DNA from: Chitinophagaceae bacterium
Lineage (GTDB): Bacteria; Bacteroidota; Bacteroidia; Chitinophagales; Chitinophagaceae
Assembly: GCA_016710745.1 (NCBI GenBank)
Contig: JADJVB010000010.1
Location: forward strand, 310,001-374,000
Direction: 5' to 3'
DNA: 64,000 nt
Each line of letters starts with the position of its first letter. Positions within the stretch are counted from its first letter, which is position 1. The position numbers were made by a program, and so were the translations under genes. The notes beneath the pieces were generated by a model. The model saw only the letters and a program-made list of their open reading frames with translations. It ran no database searches and was not told the origin of the DNA. Positions 18,579 to 29,500 of this stretch are shown piece by piece.

Positions 18579-19589
18579 ATGCCCATCATTCAACGTATAT
18601 CCCGGTTTTTACAGAACATACAAGTTCCCTTTACAACTGTTTCTCATATTAACCGGCAGAAAAGATTTATTAAAAAAAATATAACCCCTCAATTAACTAC
18701 AGCGCAAAAACTGGCCGATGGGAGTTTGGATGAAAGCGATATCAAAAAAATTACCGGTTACTACGGGCTGGCTGTTCCTGCCATTTTAGGTGAGGCTTTT
18801 TGTGCGCTCCGGGGAGAGCCCATGACGAATAAAGAAAGAATAGCCAGCACGAACCAGGGCGCCATGACCGGACTGGGCGACGATTTTTTCGACCGCCAAA
18901 GGCTTTCTGAACAAGGTGTAAAAGATTTTATTGAAAAGCCCGAACAGGTAACCGGTAACAGTGCCAGCGAAAAACTTTTCCTTGGCTTTTACAAAACCGC
19001 GTTAGCCAATGCACCCGGGCCAGAGGCCATGCAGGTGCAAATAGGTAAGGTTTTCGAGGCCCAGTTGTTAAGCAAGCAACAGGATGTTCCGGGTTTGTCG
19101 CATGAAGTTATAAAAGATATTACCGTTCGAAAAGGAGCAGAGTCGTTGTTATATTATCGCACTGCCTTTAAACATCCGATGAGAAACGGAGAAGAAAAAA
19201 TGCTATACTGCCTGGGTGGTCTGATGCAGCTTAGTAACGATATTTTTGATGTGTACAAAGATCACAAAAGCGGGGTAAGTACCCTTGTTACCACCGCGAC
19301 AAAAATTGAAGACCTGAGGTTTCACTATTCTGCGCTGTTGGAGTTGGGCCAACAGGCCGCTAACAGATCGGGTTATGCGAAAAAAAATGTAAGAAAATTT
19401 TTGGGACTGATCAATATAGCTATTTTCAGCCGTTGTTATGTTTGTTTGGATCAACTGGAAAGAAATGAAAAAAAATCGAACGGCGTATTTGACCTGGACA
19501 GGTATCAGCGTAAAGAACTGATCTGCGATATGGATACGGTTGCCAATAAATTAAGATCTCTTCGGTATCATCTTAAAATTTCAAAGTAA
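18579..19589 (+). CDS. Class I isoprenoid-biosynthesis (terpene synthase-like) fold protein
   Basis: This 336-aa all-helical protein carries two acidic metal-binding motifs in the order and spacing of class I terpene cyclases. The first is DDFFD at residues 101-105 (after GAMTGLG) and the second NDIFDVYKD at 220-228, which fits the NSE/DTE pattern ND-x-x-D-x-x-x-D. They are about 115 residues apart on predicted helices. No isoprenoid gene is adjacent; neighbours are a WG-repeat gene and recX. I recall Bacteroidota proteins annotated only as class 1 isoprenoid biosynthesis enzyme that match this description. The substrate is unknown, and the DxxxD-type second motif departs from the canonical Glu. 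It has no signal peptide. Confidence 0.72.
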   Translation: MPIIQRISRFLQNIQVPFTTVSHINRQKRFIKKNITPQLTTAQKLADGSLDESDIKKITGYYGLAVPAILGEAFCALRGEPMTNKERIASTNQGAMTGLGDDFFDRQRLSEQGVKDFIEKPEQVTGNSASEKLFLGFYKTALANAPGPEAMQVQIGKVFEAQLLSKQQDVPGLSHEVIKDITVRKGAESLLYYRTAFKHPMRNGEEKMLYCLGGLMQLSNDIFDVYKDHKSGVSTLVTTATKIEDLRFHYSALLELGQQAANRSGYAKKNVRKFLGLINIAIFSRCYVCLDQLERNEKKSNGVFDLDRYQRKELICDMDTVANKLRSLRYHLKISK

Positions 19590-19640
19590 AAATTGACAGC
19601 TGTGAATATCCATTATATATGTGTCATCCGTTTTCCAGAT

Positions 19641-20108
19641 TTAAATTGATGAAATCAATCCACGGATCAAATCCGTTTCATACCCTTTCTGTATCAAATG
19701 ATCCTGCAGTTTTCTTTTTTTAATAAAAATATTTTTCTCTCCTTTTAGTGTTTTTAATTTCTGTTCAAAAAGTTTGGCCAGGGTTCGCTTATAATCGCTT
19801 TCATCAATGGCCGCCAATGCTTTCTTGATGCAGTACGGCGATACTTGCTTTTGTTTTAGCGAATATTGTATTTTAACCCGGCCCCATTGTTTCATTCGGA
19901 ATTTACCACCGGCATACATGATCGCAAATCTTTCTTCATTCAGGTAGTTATCGCTGATGAGTTCACTAAGTAATTCATCAACATCTTTTTTATTTTGACC
20001 AAAACTGTATAGTTTATCTTTTACTTCGGCGTGACATCGTTCCTGATAGGCGCAGTATTGTTTAGCTTTTTGCAGGGCTTCGTCTTTTGAGTAATACTTG
20101 TTGTTCAT
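19641..20108 (-). CDS. recX: Regulatory protein RecX
   Basis: RecX binds RecA filaments and limits strand exchange. The ATG at 20108 gives MNNKYYSKDEALQKAKQYCA, the usual start; an upstream ATG at 20135 adds 9 unlikely residues. The protein is 155 aa of three-helix repeats with the family blocks YQERCHAEVKDKL, LISDNYLNEERFA, YAGGKFRMKQWGRVKI and KRKLQDHLIQKGYETDLI. recA is not adjacent. A palindromic repeat lies just upstream (20133-20173). Confidence 0.93.
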   Translation of the reverse strand: MNNKYYSKDEALQKAKQYCAYQERCHAEVKDKLYSFGQNKKDVDELLSELISDNYLNEERFAIMYAGGKFRMKQWGRVKIQYSLKQKQVSPYCIKKALAAIDESDYKRTLAKLFEQKLKTLKGEKNIFIKKRKLQDHLIQKGYETDLIRGLISSI

Positions 20109-20132
20109 CGAAGTAAAAATAAATAATAATCC

Positions 20133-20173
20133 CACGAAGCGCAGAAAGAAATAAATACGTTGTGCGCTTCGTG
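20133..20173. repeat. Dispersed palindromic repeat (11-bp arms)
   Basis: CACGAAGCGCA at 20133-20143 is perfectly inverted at 20163-20173. The right side continues into an outer TTTGTGGGAAT that matches the left side ATTCCCAC again after an 8-bp gap, so a longer palindrome has lost bases on one arm. It lies between recX and the 293-aa exported protein, at the 3' end of the latter's transcript. It resembles the palindromes next to the GxxExxY genes in this window. Confidence 0.7.
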
Positions 20174-20199
20174 TCTTTGTGGGAATCGAGATGTATTAA

Positions 20200-21081
20200 T
20201 TAATTTTCCTTCTTAGGTTTTTTGGTTTTGTCCGGATTTACAAAAAAGATGATCGGCTCACTTCTGGCTTCGCCGCTTCCATCGGTTTGGGTTATGGGTA
20301 GTCCCGTTTTATCGAGCGACTGAATGGTCCAAACAAAAGTTGGTAGTTTTTCGGATTCAGATTCCCGGGGCGCAAAGCTCAATTGTGGCTGCCATATAAA
20401 TTGAGTGGCAGCTAAAATTTCTTTATCCAAAACAGGTTGGTTACTTCGCACAGCCTGCACCGGGTTCTGGTAAGCGAGCACTTCAAATACCTGCAGCCGG
20501 TAAGTAACCGGAGATGTTTGCGTGGGCACCACCGGGCTCCACCTGAAAATAATGGCCGTTTGAGCCTTCTTTCCATCAAGTACTTCTTCGTTGTAAGGCT
20601 TCATCAATATGGGCAACTGGGTAGTAGCCAGGTAAAAGTTTTTACATTGCTGTTCACCCTGTATCCGGTAATCAACCGGATTTACCGGTTGGGTGCAAAG
20701 GGTATAATTGTCGGCTGGCAATTTCCCGGTTCTCTGCAAGGATTTCTGGTATTTTCCGGTAAAGGTCATAAACTCCAAAGGCATTACATCATTGGCAACC
20801 AGGATGGTTGTACCGGTTGTATTTGGAGTAAAGACAGGCGTGCGGGCCAGGTCAGACGTCGCAATAACGGTACCATCTAAGGTTTTTATTTCTGTTTTTA
20901 CCTTAAACGGGCCGGCAATAGCTCCGGCTCCCCTTACAATTAAAGTGAGCACCTCTCTTCTTTCGCCCCATTCAGACAACTGTGCCGGGGGTTGAGCGTT
21001 TACCACTAATGTGGAAACTAACTGGGCTGTTCCGGTTACCGATATAAACATGGCGATGGCTGCAAATAATATTTTCATCAT
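20200..21081 (-). CDS. Exported protein with one module related to the 794-aa cluster protein
   Basis: A 293-aa protein with a signal peptide (about 1-19, ending GTAQ). Its second half (about 165-280) contains FRWSPVVPTQTSPVTYRLQV, then NPVQAVRSNQPVLDKE and FVWTIQSLDK, followed by SEPIIFFV. This aligns with the repeated module of the 794-aa protein at 29534-31918 (RWTPVVPKPQ.PVTYRLKVWQ, AMRTNQPIVTKDV, YVWQVQALNRE, SEPYTFKV), so the two are paralogues; here the Cys pair CRPPYLCDY is missing. It is the last gene of the minus-strand exported-protein block, 3 bases after the barrel gene. Likely outer-membrane or periplasmic; function unknown. Confidence 0.78.
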   Translation of the reverse strand: MMKILFAAIAMFISVTGTAQLVSTLVVNAQPPAQLSEWGERREVLTLIVRGAGAIAGPFKVKTEIKTLDGTVIATSDLARTPVFTPNTTGTTILVANDVMPLEFMTFTGKYQKSLQRTGKLPADNYTLCTQPVNPVDYRIQGEQQCKNFYLATTQLPILMKPYNEEVLDGKKAQTAIIFRWSPVVPTQTSPVTYRLQVFEVLAYQNPVQAVRSNQPVLDKEILAATQFIWQPQLSFAPRESESEKLPTFVWTIQSLDKTGLPITQTDGSGEARSEPIIFFVNPDKTKKPKKEN

Positions 21082-21084
21082 AAT

Positions 21085-22845
21085 CTATTTTTGTTTTTTT
21101 GTATCGAAACGATATTGAAAGCCGGTACGGCTGGTGGTTTCAACATAGCTGGCGCCGTTGGGCACGATCTCATCTCCGTACTTGAAATAATTGGTTGTTA
21201 AAAATGTGCTCCAGGTCAGGTTCTTTCCAATTTTTAGGTCCACGTTGCAGGAAGCCACCAGGTTATTGCTATTGCTGAAGCTGTTGAGCTTACCCAGGGT
21301 ATATTGTAATTGTCCGCGTAGCTTCAGTTTCTTCTTTGCTGCGTTCATACTCAAGGCTGTGCTTAAAGTTGCCAGGGTGATCTTGGCGCCAGGCACATCA
21401 TTATAAAAATATAAAATACTGAAGTCGGGAGATATGTCATTTTCCAGATAGGTGGGCACATAGGTTACCAACGCGGTATGCGTGTTGTTGGATGTGGTAA
21501 GTCCGGTTATTACATCCCGCTCATCGTATTTGCTGTAATTATAACTCATGCTGAGTATATGGATGATTTTTTTTCCGGTAAAAGAAAAGGTAGGATTGAT
21601 CCCCAGGTCATTACTAACATTTTTTATGCCAAAAGGATTCAACCCGCTGGCAGCCTGGAAACCAAAATTATTATAGTTTACGTTGAGGCCGAATTTATCG
21701 TTAAACTGGGTAAACCAGTTCAGGTTTCCGATAAACTGTTTTGCTTTGAGGGCGGTGTTGTTTACATTATTTACCCGCTGCCCAATGCTCGCCACAATAT
21801 TCATTCTGTTTTTCCAGGCATTTATTTTTGTATTCAGTGTATAATCAAGCCTGTCGCTTTGCAAAAACGGATAACCAACTGTTTGAAAACCTGCGCCCAG
21901 GTATTTTACCATAACCCCAATATCAAATTTTTGGGATTTTTTTCCCACTGAAGCCTGGGCTGCGTAGTCGGTAGACGTGGAGGTATGTGCTTCAATAAAC
22001 GGCTTCAAACTTCTGATTGACGAGGTAAGTGGTGTTGCAACATCTTTAGTGAAAGTTGACTGTGCCCCTTCTGCTTTAAAATAAAATCCTTTTTCGAGGT
22101 AGATATCTGATACTAAACTGATCACAATTCCTTCCTGCGGCCTCACCGTAACCGGCGGTGGCGCAGCAGAAGCGGGTTCATCTTTTCCTTTGGCAAAATT
22201 TAGCGTGAATTTATACTGCCCGTCTTTTTCGGTACCGATCTGCGCCATCCAGTTTTTACGTTTATAGGCTCCTGTTACCGAGGGTGGACCAGCTGCGAAA
22301 TCAATGCCCTGTTGCGAAACACCGGTGAAAAATTTAAACAGGAAATCCTTCGGCCGCAGGTCGAACCCGATACCAAAAACACCGATATCGCCGGTAGAGA
22401 GATTTGAATAGTTCAAATACTGCGTACCCAATTGCAGTTCGGCCCATTTGTATTTGGGATTGAGGCCGAAGTTATTCATGGGGTTGGTGATAAACTGCCC
22501 AAATGTTGGTTTGCTGATGCCGGCATAGGGCCCGGCAAAATTGGTAGGCAAGGCCGCAAAATTAAAATTAACAGGCAAACTGAAATTTTTACTGAAATTA
22601 AAAGTTGGCTTAAAATCAAAGCGTACCTGGTTCCAGGGCCTGCGTGGCTGATAGCCTGTCCAGCCTGATGGGCTGCGGCTAAGGCCATACCCTTCGTAGG
22701 TTACGCCCATGGTACCGCTGATCTGTAATTTTTCTTTTGCTTTGTCTTTCACTTTGTTAAGCAGTGAATCAACTTCCTGCGCAAGCGATGTAGCAACAAA
22801 CATGCAAAGAAAAAAACTGCTGGTTATTATTTTTCTTTTCATCAT
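21085..22845 (-). CDS. Predicted outer-membrane beta-barrel protein
   Basis: I choose the ATG at 22845 (MMKRKIITSSFFLCMFVATS), which starts a signal peptide; an ATG at 22878 would add 11 residues. The mature part (about 565 aa) has a short amphipathic helix, then many alternating aromatic/small strands such as NQVRFDFKPTFNF, KWAELQLGTQYLNYSNL and FGIGFDLRPKDFLFKFFTGV, ending in a C-terminal strand RTGFQYRFDTKKQK. This is the pattern of a large outer-membrane barrel. Nothing in it resembles TonB-dependent receptors (no plug). It sits between the giant PKD-like protein and the 293-aa protein on the same strand, which suggests a secretion, anchoring or adhesion role in the same assembly. No precise function is claimed. 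Confidence 0.75.
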   Translation of the reverse strand: MMKRKIITSSFFLCMFVATSLAQEVDSLLNKVKDKAKEKLQISGTMGVTYEGYGLSRSPSGWTGYQPRRPWNQVRFDFKPTFNFSKNFSLPVNFNFAALPTNFAGPYAGISKPTFGQFITNPMNNFGLNPKYKWAELQLGTQYLNYSNLSTGDIGVFGIGFDLRPKDFLFKFFTGVSQQGIDFAAGPPSVTGAYKRKNWMAQIGTEKDGQYKFTLNFAKGKDEPASAAPPPVTVRPQEGIVISLVSDIYLEKGFYFKAEGAQSTFTKDVATPLTSSIRSLKPFIEAHTSTSTDYAAQASVGKKSQKFDIGVMVKYLGAGFQTVGYPFLQSDRLDYTLNTKINAWKNRMNIVASIGQRVNNVNNTALKAKQFIGNLNWFTQFNDKFGLNVNYNNFGFQAASGLNPFGIKNVSNDLGINPTFSFTGKKIIHILSMSYNYSKYDERDVITGLTTSNNTHTALVTYVPTYLENDISPDFSILYFYNDVPGAKITLATLSTALSMNAAKKKLKLRGQLQYTLGKLNSFSNSNNLVASCNVDLKIGKNLTWSTFLTTNYFKYGDEIVPNGASYVETTSRTGFQYRFDTKKQK

Positions 22846-22872
22846 AAAAATCGGTTTGGGTTTTAACCAATG

Positions 22873-22951
22873 TTTCACGCAGAGGGAGCAGGGGAGCGGA
22901 GATCGCTGTGGTCTTCTGTTTCCTCTGCTCCTCTGCGAACTCTGCGTGAAA
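22873..22951. repeat. Palindromic repeat on the 3' side of a GxxExxY gene
   Basis: Perfect 12-bp arms, TTTCACGCAGAG at 22873-22884 and CTCTGCGTGAAA at 22940-22951, enclose a purine-rich left half and pyrimidine-rich right half (TTCCTCTGCTCCTCTGCG) that also pair imperfectly. The unit is about 79 bp and ends 5 bases from the stop codon side of the GxxExxY gene at 22956. Confidence 0.8.
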
Positions 22952-22955
22952 TTAT

Positions 22956-23345
22956 TTAAGTTCCTTCAATATAATTATTTGCAATTCTTTTTATTCCGTC
23001 TTTTAATTTATCTACATTAAAGTTTATCAATAATCCGATATTAATTCCGGTAAATCTTAAATAAGTCAATGTTTGCATTGATGCGATATTTGCTAATGCT
23101 TCAACTGATTTTATTTCAACCAGCACTTTATTCTCCACTATTAAATCTGCCCTGAAGCCAATATCCATTTTAACTTCTTCAAAAACCACCGGTACTGCTT
23201 TTTGTCTTTCTACTTTCAACCCTCTCTTTATAAGTCTGTACGACAACAACTCTTCATAAACACTTTCAAATAATCCCGGGCCTGTATTACGGTGTATATA
23301 AATACTTTCTTCAATGATTACTGATGTTATTTCATTGATTAACAT
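22956..23345 (-). CDS. GxxExxY protein (PD-(D/E)XK nuclease-fold family)
   Basis: The 129-aa protein has the name-giving motif G-P-G-L-F-E-S-V-Y at about residues 22-30 and a nuclease-like core GFRADLIVENKVLVEIKSVE, in which Asp, Glu and Lys occupy the D...ExK positions of PD-(D/E)XK enzymes. The family is widespread in Bacteroidota and often multicopy, with no established function. It interrupts the exported-protein block between the 1995-aa gene and the barrel gene, and is bracketed by palindromic repeats on both sides, so it looks like an insertion. A second, diverged copy lies at 39336-39710. Confidence 0.9.
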   Translation of the reverse strand: MLINEITSVIIEESIYIHRNTGPGLFESVYEELLSYRLIKRGLKVERQKAVPVVFEEVKMDIGFRADLIVENKVLVEIKSVEALANIASMQTLTYLRFTGINIGLLINFNVDKLKDGIKRIANNYIEGT

Positions 23346-23359
23346 AGTATATGTTTTTG

Positions 23360-23548
23360 GGTTTCAAGCTGAGAACGCGGAGCTGCAGGGCGTGCTGACC
23401 ATTTCTCTCTCTATTTCCTCTGCTTCTCAGCGAACCCGGCGTAAAATTTATTTTTTGTTTCACGCCGAGGAAGCTGAGGTGCCGGGAACGCAGAAGACAT
23501 CTCTGTTTCCTCTGCTTCTCAGCGAACCCGGCGTAAAATTTATTTTTT
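23360..23548. repeat. Two tandem palindromic units with an exact 43-bp direct repeat
   Basis: A 43-base sequence starting TTTCCTCTGCTTCTCAGCGA occurs identically at 23414-23456 and 23506-23548, 92 bases apart. Each copy is the right arm of an imperfect palindrome whose left arm precedes it (for the second, TTTCACGCCG at about 23458 pairs with CGGCGTAAAA). They lie on the 5' side of the GxxExxY gene, and the second copy runs over the stop codon and last codons of the 1995-aa gene (stop at 23540-23542). The sequence belongs to the same family as 22873-22951. Confidence 0.8.
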
Positions 23549-26500
23549 CTTCATTACAAAATCAAAACAGGCAATCACTTCACATTCCCTGCAATCCTTA
23601 TCCCGGAAAGTAAACTTAACACAGATCTTTCCTTTTAATTCGCAACAATCGATTGCCGGTACGGGCGGCAAAATAAAGTTCATGCCGATATTGGTACCGT
23701 TGGGTATATTGATCGGGCTGCCATTATTCCAGATCACTTCTCTTGGATTTTGATAGGCTCCTGTGCCGCTGCCATTAAACGTAGCAACTGACGCTCCGCC
23801 ATACATGGTTATTAAACCCGGTGTGGTGCCAATATTAGCTGCCGACTGAACACTTGCCCAGGTGAACGGCAGGTTTACACACTTCATACACTCTTTACCA
23901 AAGTTATCCGTTATGTCGTAGCTGATCACATTGGCCCTTACTTCCGAAATACTGGCCAAACTTAAACCGCTTATGCTAAATGTTTGTGCAGCAACCGTGG
24001 CGTTAGGAATTTGGGTATAATCGTATTTAACGGTTCCTGTACTGGCCGTAATTTTATACGGACAACATTCTTCCGGTTCGCAAATGGCCGTAAATTTAAT
24101 GACACAACTATCGCAAATTTTAGTACCACACCAGCCATACATAGTTAAGGTATAGGTGCCGTTTTGCAGCGGCGTAAAGGTAAGCGGCAGATTGCCCGTT
24201 GTTGGTCCGCCTGTTGGTGGCTGCAATGAATAGGTTACTGCTGCATTACAATTTTGATCTGCACAGAAATAATTCGCATTAACGGTAATCGGCTTTTTAC
24301 ATTTTACTTCAAAGCCATTTCCGCATTTGAAATTTTTTGTATTATTGTCAATGGTTACCGTTTGCTCTCCCCACTTGCTGCCTTTACAATCGCAATTCAC
24401 ACATTCAACCTCAAATTTTATCACACAACTATCGCAGATGGTATTGCCACACCAGCCATACATCGTGAGCGTGTAGGTTCCGCTTAGTGTTGGTGTAAAC
24501 GTTAATGCTGGCGGGATGGTTCCTGTAGTGGTACCAGACGGTGTCTGTAATTTATAAGTAACCGTACCGGGGCATGCCGCATCGTTACAAATATAGCCTG
24601 CGTTAACAGTGTATGGCTTATTGCAATCCAGTTTATAGGTTTTGCCACAATTTAAATTGAGTGCAACCGGATTATTATTGTTATTTATGACCGCTTTGGC
24701 TGCTCCCACCTCAGTAGGATTATCTTTCGGATCCGGAAGCTGTTGCCCTTTGGTCAGGGTTATTTTATCCCACTTACTTCCTTTACAATCGCAGCATTTT
24801 ACTTCAAACTTAATGGTACAACTGTCGCATTTTTTGTCGCCGCACCATCCATACATCGTGAGCACATACGTACCAGTGAGGTTGGTGGTAAAGGTTATGG
24901 TATTGGTACCGGTAATGGCCGGGCCGCTTGGTGGCTGCAGCGAAAAAGTTACTTTAGCCGTGCAGGCCGTATCGGCACAATTGTAGGTAGAGCTCAGTGT
25001 GTAGGTTTTACTACAATCCAGTTTCTGGTTACTCCCGCATTGTACATAAATTGGATTACCGCCCTGTGGATCATTGTTGACCATTTTTTCAGTAACCCCA
25101 CGTTTTACAACAACCCCATGAACAGGGTCTCCCTGGCCGGTTGCTGATTTTGCACCCGGTTGATCTCCTTCATTTAATACAGTTTCGCCCCAATGGCTTC
25201 CTTTGCAATCGCAATCACCGCAATGTTTTATGTATAGCATAAACACATTGGAAGTATCGGTGCAGCCGTTAATGGTAACTGCAATTGAAATATTATGCAG
25301 CCCCAAAAGCGGTACCAATGTCGACGTGTTTAAAATATTACAGGGCGATGGTTGCGGGCTAATCGGCACACCGTTATCGAGCCAAACAATATTGTATACC
25401 GTACACACATTTTGACCCGGTGCCAGTGGCAAAGGCGGAATAATATCTATGGGTGCATTGTCGCAAATGGTATCACAGCAAGATGGAAAGAGGCTCAGAT
25501 CGGGACCACTATTAACAAATATGGGATTTGATAAAGCAGAACATCCCGTATTCAAATCTGTAAGTATCAAACTATATACACCTGGTGCCGAAACATTAAT
25601 ATTATTGGCGCTTGCACCATTACTCCACAAATAAGCATACCCTGCAGGCGGAGCTGTTGGCGGTGAAGGCAGTGAGGTTAAATTGTAAACATTGCCGGAA
25701 CAAAGTGTTCCCCCGGGTCCGTTAATGGTTACTTGTGGACTGTTGGTTGTGTACAGACATAAAGTATCGTAAGCTTTACATCCATTGGCATCAGTAACTT
25801 CCAGGTAAACCTGGTAATTGCCGGGCGCATTAATGGTTAGTACCGGGTTATAAATGGTGTTATCATCAAACGAAATATTTCCGGGGTTACTGGAAGACCA
25901 GTTGTAACCGGGATAGCCAATCGCTTCATTTTGCAAGGCTACCGTACCCGTACCAAAACTTAAACACACGCTCGATTTTCCTTTGATTTTTGCAATTGGC
26001 GCGGGATACCATTTTACGGTAACCGTATCGGTGGTAATAACACAATTACATCCGGCAGCCGTTGACGTAAGCACCGCATAATAAGTTCCATAATTTGAGG
26101 TAGTAAATGTTGGCGACACGGTTGGTGCACCAAGAGCTACCCCATTATTATACCATTGAAATGTATAACTGGAGAGCGTTGGGCACATGGTATTACCGTT
26201 GGCATTAATGGAAGCCGTTAAAGTAACTGACGAGCCTGGGCAAATAGTAACCGGGTTAGGCGTAACCGTAACAATTGGCCGTGGTTGAATGGTTACTGTA
26301 GCAGTATTTGTAACGGTGCAGCCCTCTGGCGTAACAACAGTTAATATAACAGTGTAAGTTCCGGGCCCTGGATAAATATGTTGCGGGCTCTGTGTCATTG
26401 AAAAGCTACTGTCTCCAAACTTCCAATTATAACTCGCCATTCCGGCTGTGGTAGTAAAACTCACCGGCGCTCCATCACAGGATGGGTTCGGCGTAATGGT

Positions 26501-29500
26501 AATAGGCGCCGTTGGCAGCACAATCAATATTGGCAAACTGTAAACCGATGTACAGCCGTTTAAAACAATACTTAATGTAATGGTAAATGTACCCGAAGCA
26601 GTTGGCGTAATGGTTTGATTAGGGCCATTTGTTAGTGTACCGGTGTAAGCTCCCGAGTAGGTCCAGGTATAGTTTGCGCCTGTTGCATTAGGATAATAGG
26701 TAGAGCCATCTGTCATGGTTAACAAGCCGGTATTACAATCGTAAGATGCTGTGAATTTTGTTACTACCGGAATAACAACCTGTTTACAACTTGATATACA
26801 ACACGTGTCGTTAGTGCCGGTCTTAACTACTTTTTGTACTACGCATGCCGTATAGGTGCCTGCAGCGGGATATTGATGTGTTGTATTCAGGGTGATAAAA
26901 TCTTCGGCAGTACCATCGCCATAGCAAATAGTTGGGTGTAAAGTGCCGGTTGTCCATCCCGGAGGCAATGATAAAGGCGTGCCGGTAAAAGCAGTTGGCT
27001 GGCATCCGCTGAAAGTAAAATTAAATGTGGTTGCTGATAAAGCACTGCACACTGGTGTAGTACAACAAATATTGATATCCTGCGGAATACGGATGATATT
27101 CGACGTGTCTTTACAACCATTTGGATCAGTAATTACCATAAAGTAAGAACCCAACAAGGTGCCTGTATAATTACCGCAGGTGGTTGATACAACCGTATAA
27201 CCTCCACCTCCCGGCGGCTGGTAAAGCCATTGGCAATTGGTAGCACCCGGAATATTAGTCGAAACCGTAAACAGTACATTCAAATTCGCAGGGTTACAGG
27301 AAGAAACAATACAGGGAGGAATAATTTTTACCCAATAAGGATTGGGTGGAATGGTAATACATTTTTGTTGCGGACAACTACCCGAACCGGTTGCATTAAT
27401 GGTTACGCAGTAGGTTCCGGGTTGGTTAATATTAATGGTTTGGGTGTTGGTGGCTCCCACAATACCCGGGCCGGTCCAAGCATAGGGCGCTCCTGCACTG
27501 GATGTTAAAGTCATTCCATTCTTGATACAGGTTCCGCTAACAGTAATTGTAGGCAGTACCGGAATGGTTACCGTAATATTTGCGGATGCGGTACCGCTGC
27601 AATTGGTTACAGTTAATACTCCCTGGTTGGCAGTTGAAAGATTGCCATGCCATAATACATTTATTGATCCTGTTCCCTGGCCCGATACGATGGTTCCTAA
27701 GTTATTGGTGATGGCCCATGTATAAGTAATCCCCGCATTATAATTAGAGATCGAATAACTCTGTGTTTGATCTATACATGGGTAGTAAACCGGCGAACTT
27801 AAGCTGGGAGCAGGTGGTTTTGTTACTGTTACTGACGCTGTACCCTGTGAGCAGCTCTGGTTAAATGCACAGTATTGCGAAGCGGTTACAATGGCCCCTG
27901 CACCAGGTATTGGTCCAAATTGTATTACCGCTGTATCAAGCTGCGGCCCTGTATTGGCAACCATGGTGGCACCTGCCGGCAGCGTCCAGCTAATAGGACT
28001 TGTTGTAACATTTGATGTGGCTACAAATTTTATTTGTGTGCCGGGGCAAGCTGTTGCCGATGGGGGTGTAATAGTTAAAACAGGTTTTGGAGCAACTGTT
28101 ATAGATGCGCTAACCGGTGAGTTACAATAAGCTGTTCCGGAGGCAGTTAACGTATAAACTGTTGTGGAACCGGTAACCGGAAAAGTTATATTGGTAGAAG
28201 GCCCCGAAATTGGCGTTAGTGGTATGGATGGTGAAATGCTCCAGTTAACCGATCCGCCAGCAGTCATATACATTACTGTACAGCCTTCGCAACTTTGCGT
28301 TGGTCCTGTTAATTTTAAGACTGGTTTTATAGTTACATTTCGAGTGCTGGTGCCACTGCAATTCTTTTTCAAGGGATTTTGATAAGTGCAACTTACGGTA
28401 CCGGTTGGGCCAGCTCCCCATAGCACTGTTATGGTTGATGTATTGGTGTTAGGTCCAACTATAGTTCCACCGGTAACCGACCAGTTATAGAAAACCCCGG
28501 GCATAGCAGGCAATGAATAAGTTTGTGTACTAAATTGGCAAACCGTAGTAACATTAGGCAAAATAGGAATGCCGGAAACCAATACAGGAACATTTAAAGT
28601 TGCTGTATTACCGCAAGGATTTCCGCAATTAGGTGCACTAACAGAAATACTGGTTGGGTAAGGACCGGTCCATTTTACTTTTATGCATGGTGTACCCGCT
28701 CCCGAAATAATGGTTCCTCCGTTTACGGTCCAGTTGATTGGCCCCGGGCAAGGTGTGGATAAACAATATTCAGCAGTGTCACCCGCGCACAAACATTGAT
28801 TAACACATTCCTTGGGTACGATCAACAACGGGCTGCCGGGCAAAACCGTTACGTTCATTGTAAAGGAAGATGTGCATCCGCAACATCTTTCCTGTGAACC
28901 CGGTTGTGGCGTAGTTGGTACGCAGGGTGTGGTATCATTTGTTACATAAATAGTAACCGGGTATGTGCCCGGCCCGGGAAAAATAAATGTTGGCGAGTTA
29001 ACATTACCGGCAAAACCTAAACCGGCAAAATCCCAGGAAACACTGGCGCCGCCAGTTGAGGTATTGTTAAACGTGATCAATGTTCCTGCACAGGCATTGT
29101 TTGGACCAAAAGTGAAGGAAGCTACGGGAGCATCACGCAAACAAATTTTTTCTTTAATGGTTTTTACACATTTTCCATCATTACTGGTTATAGTAACAGT
29201 AATTGTTCCTGTATTACCCCCCAACCAGGTGATACTGATGGGGTTAGTGGTAGTGGAAGAAGGAATTCCCCCTGTTACTGTCCAGGAATATGAATAACCA
29301 GGCAAATTGGGCACCACCAAAAAACTATTGGTACTGTATTTACAATTGCTTCCCGTGTATGGGTCAAGATCGCCGGCCGGGCCGTTTTGAACGCATGGCC
29401 CCGTTTTGGTACAATCAAAATCGCGTTTAAACGCCAGCTTAAATTCGGGGCAACAAGCCGATTGCGCCTGTGCAGCTATCGTTGCAATGGCAAAAAATAA

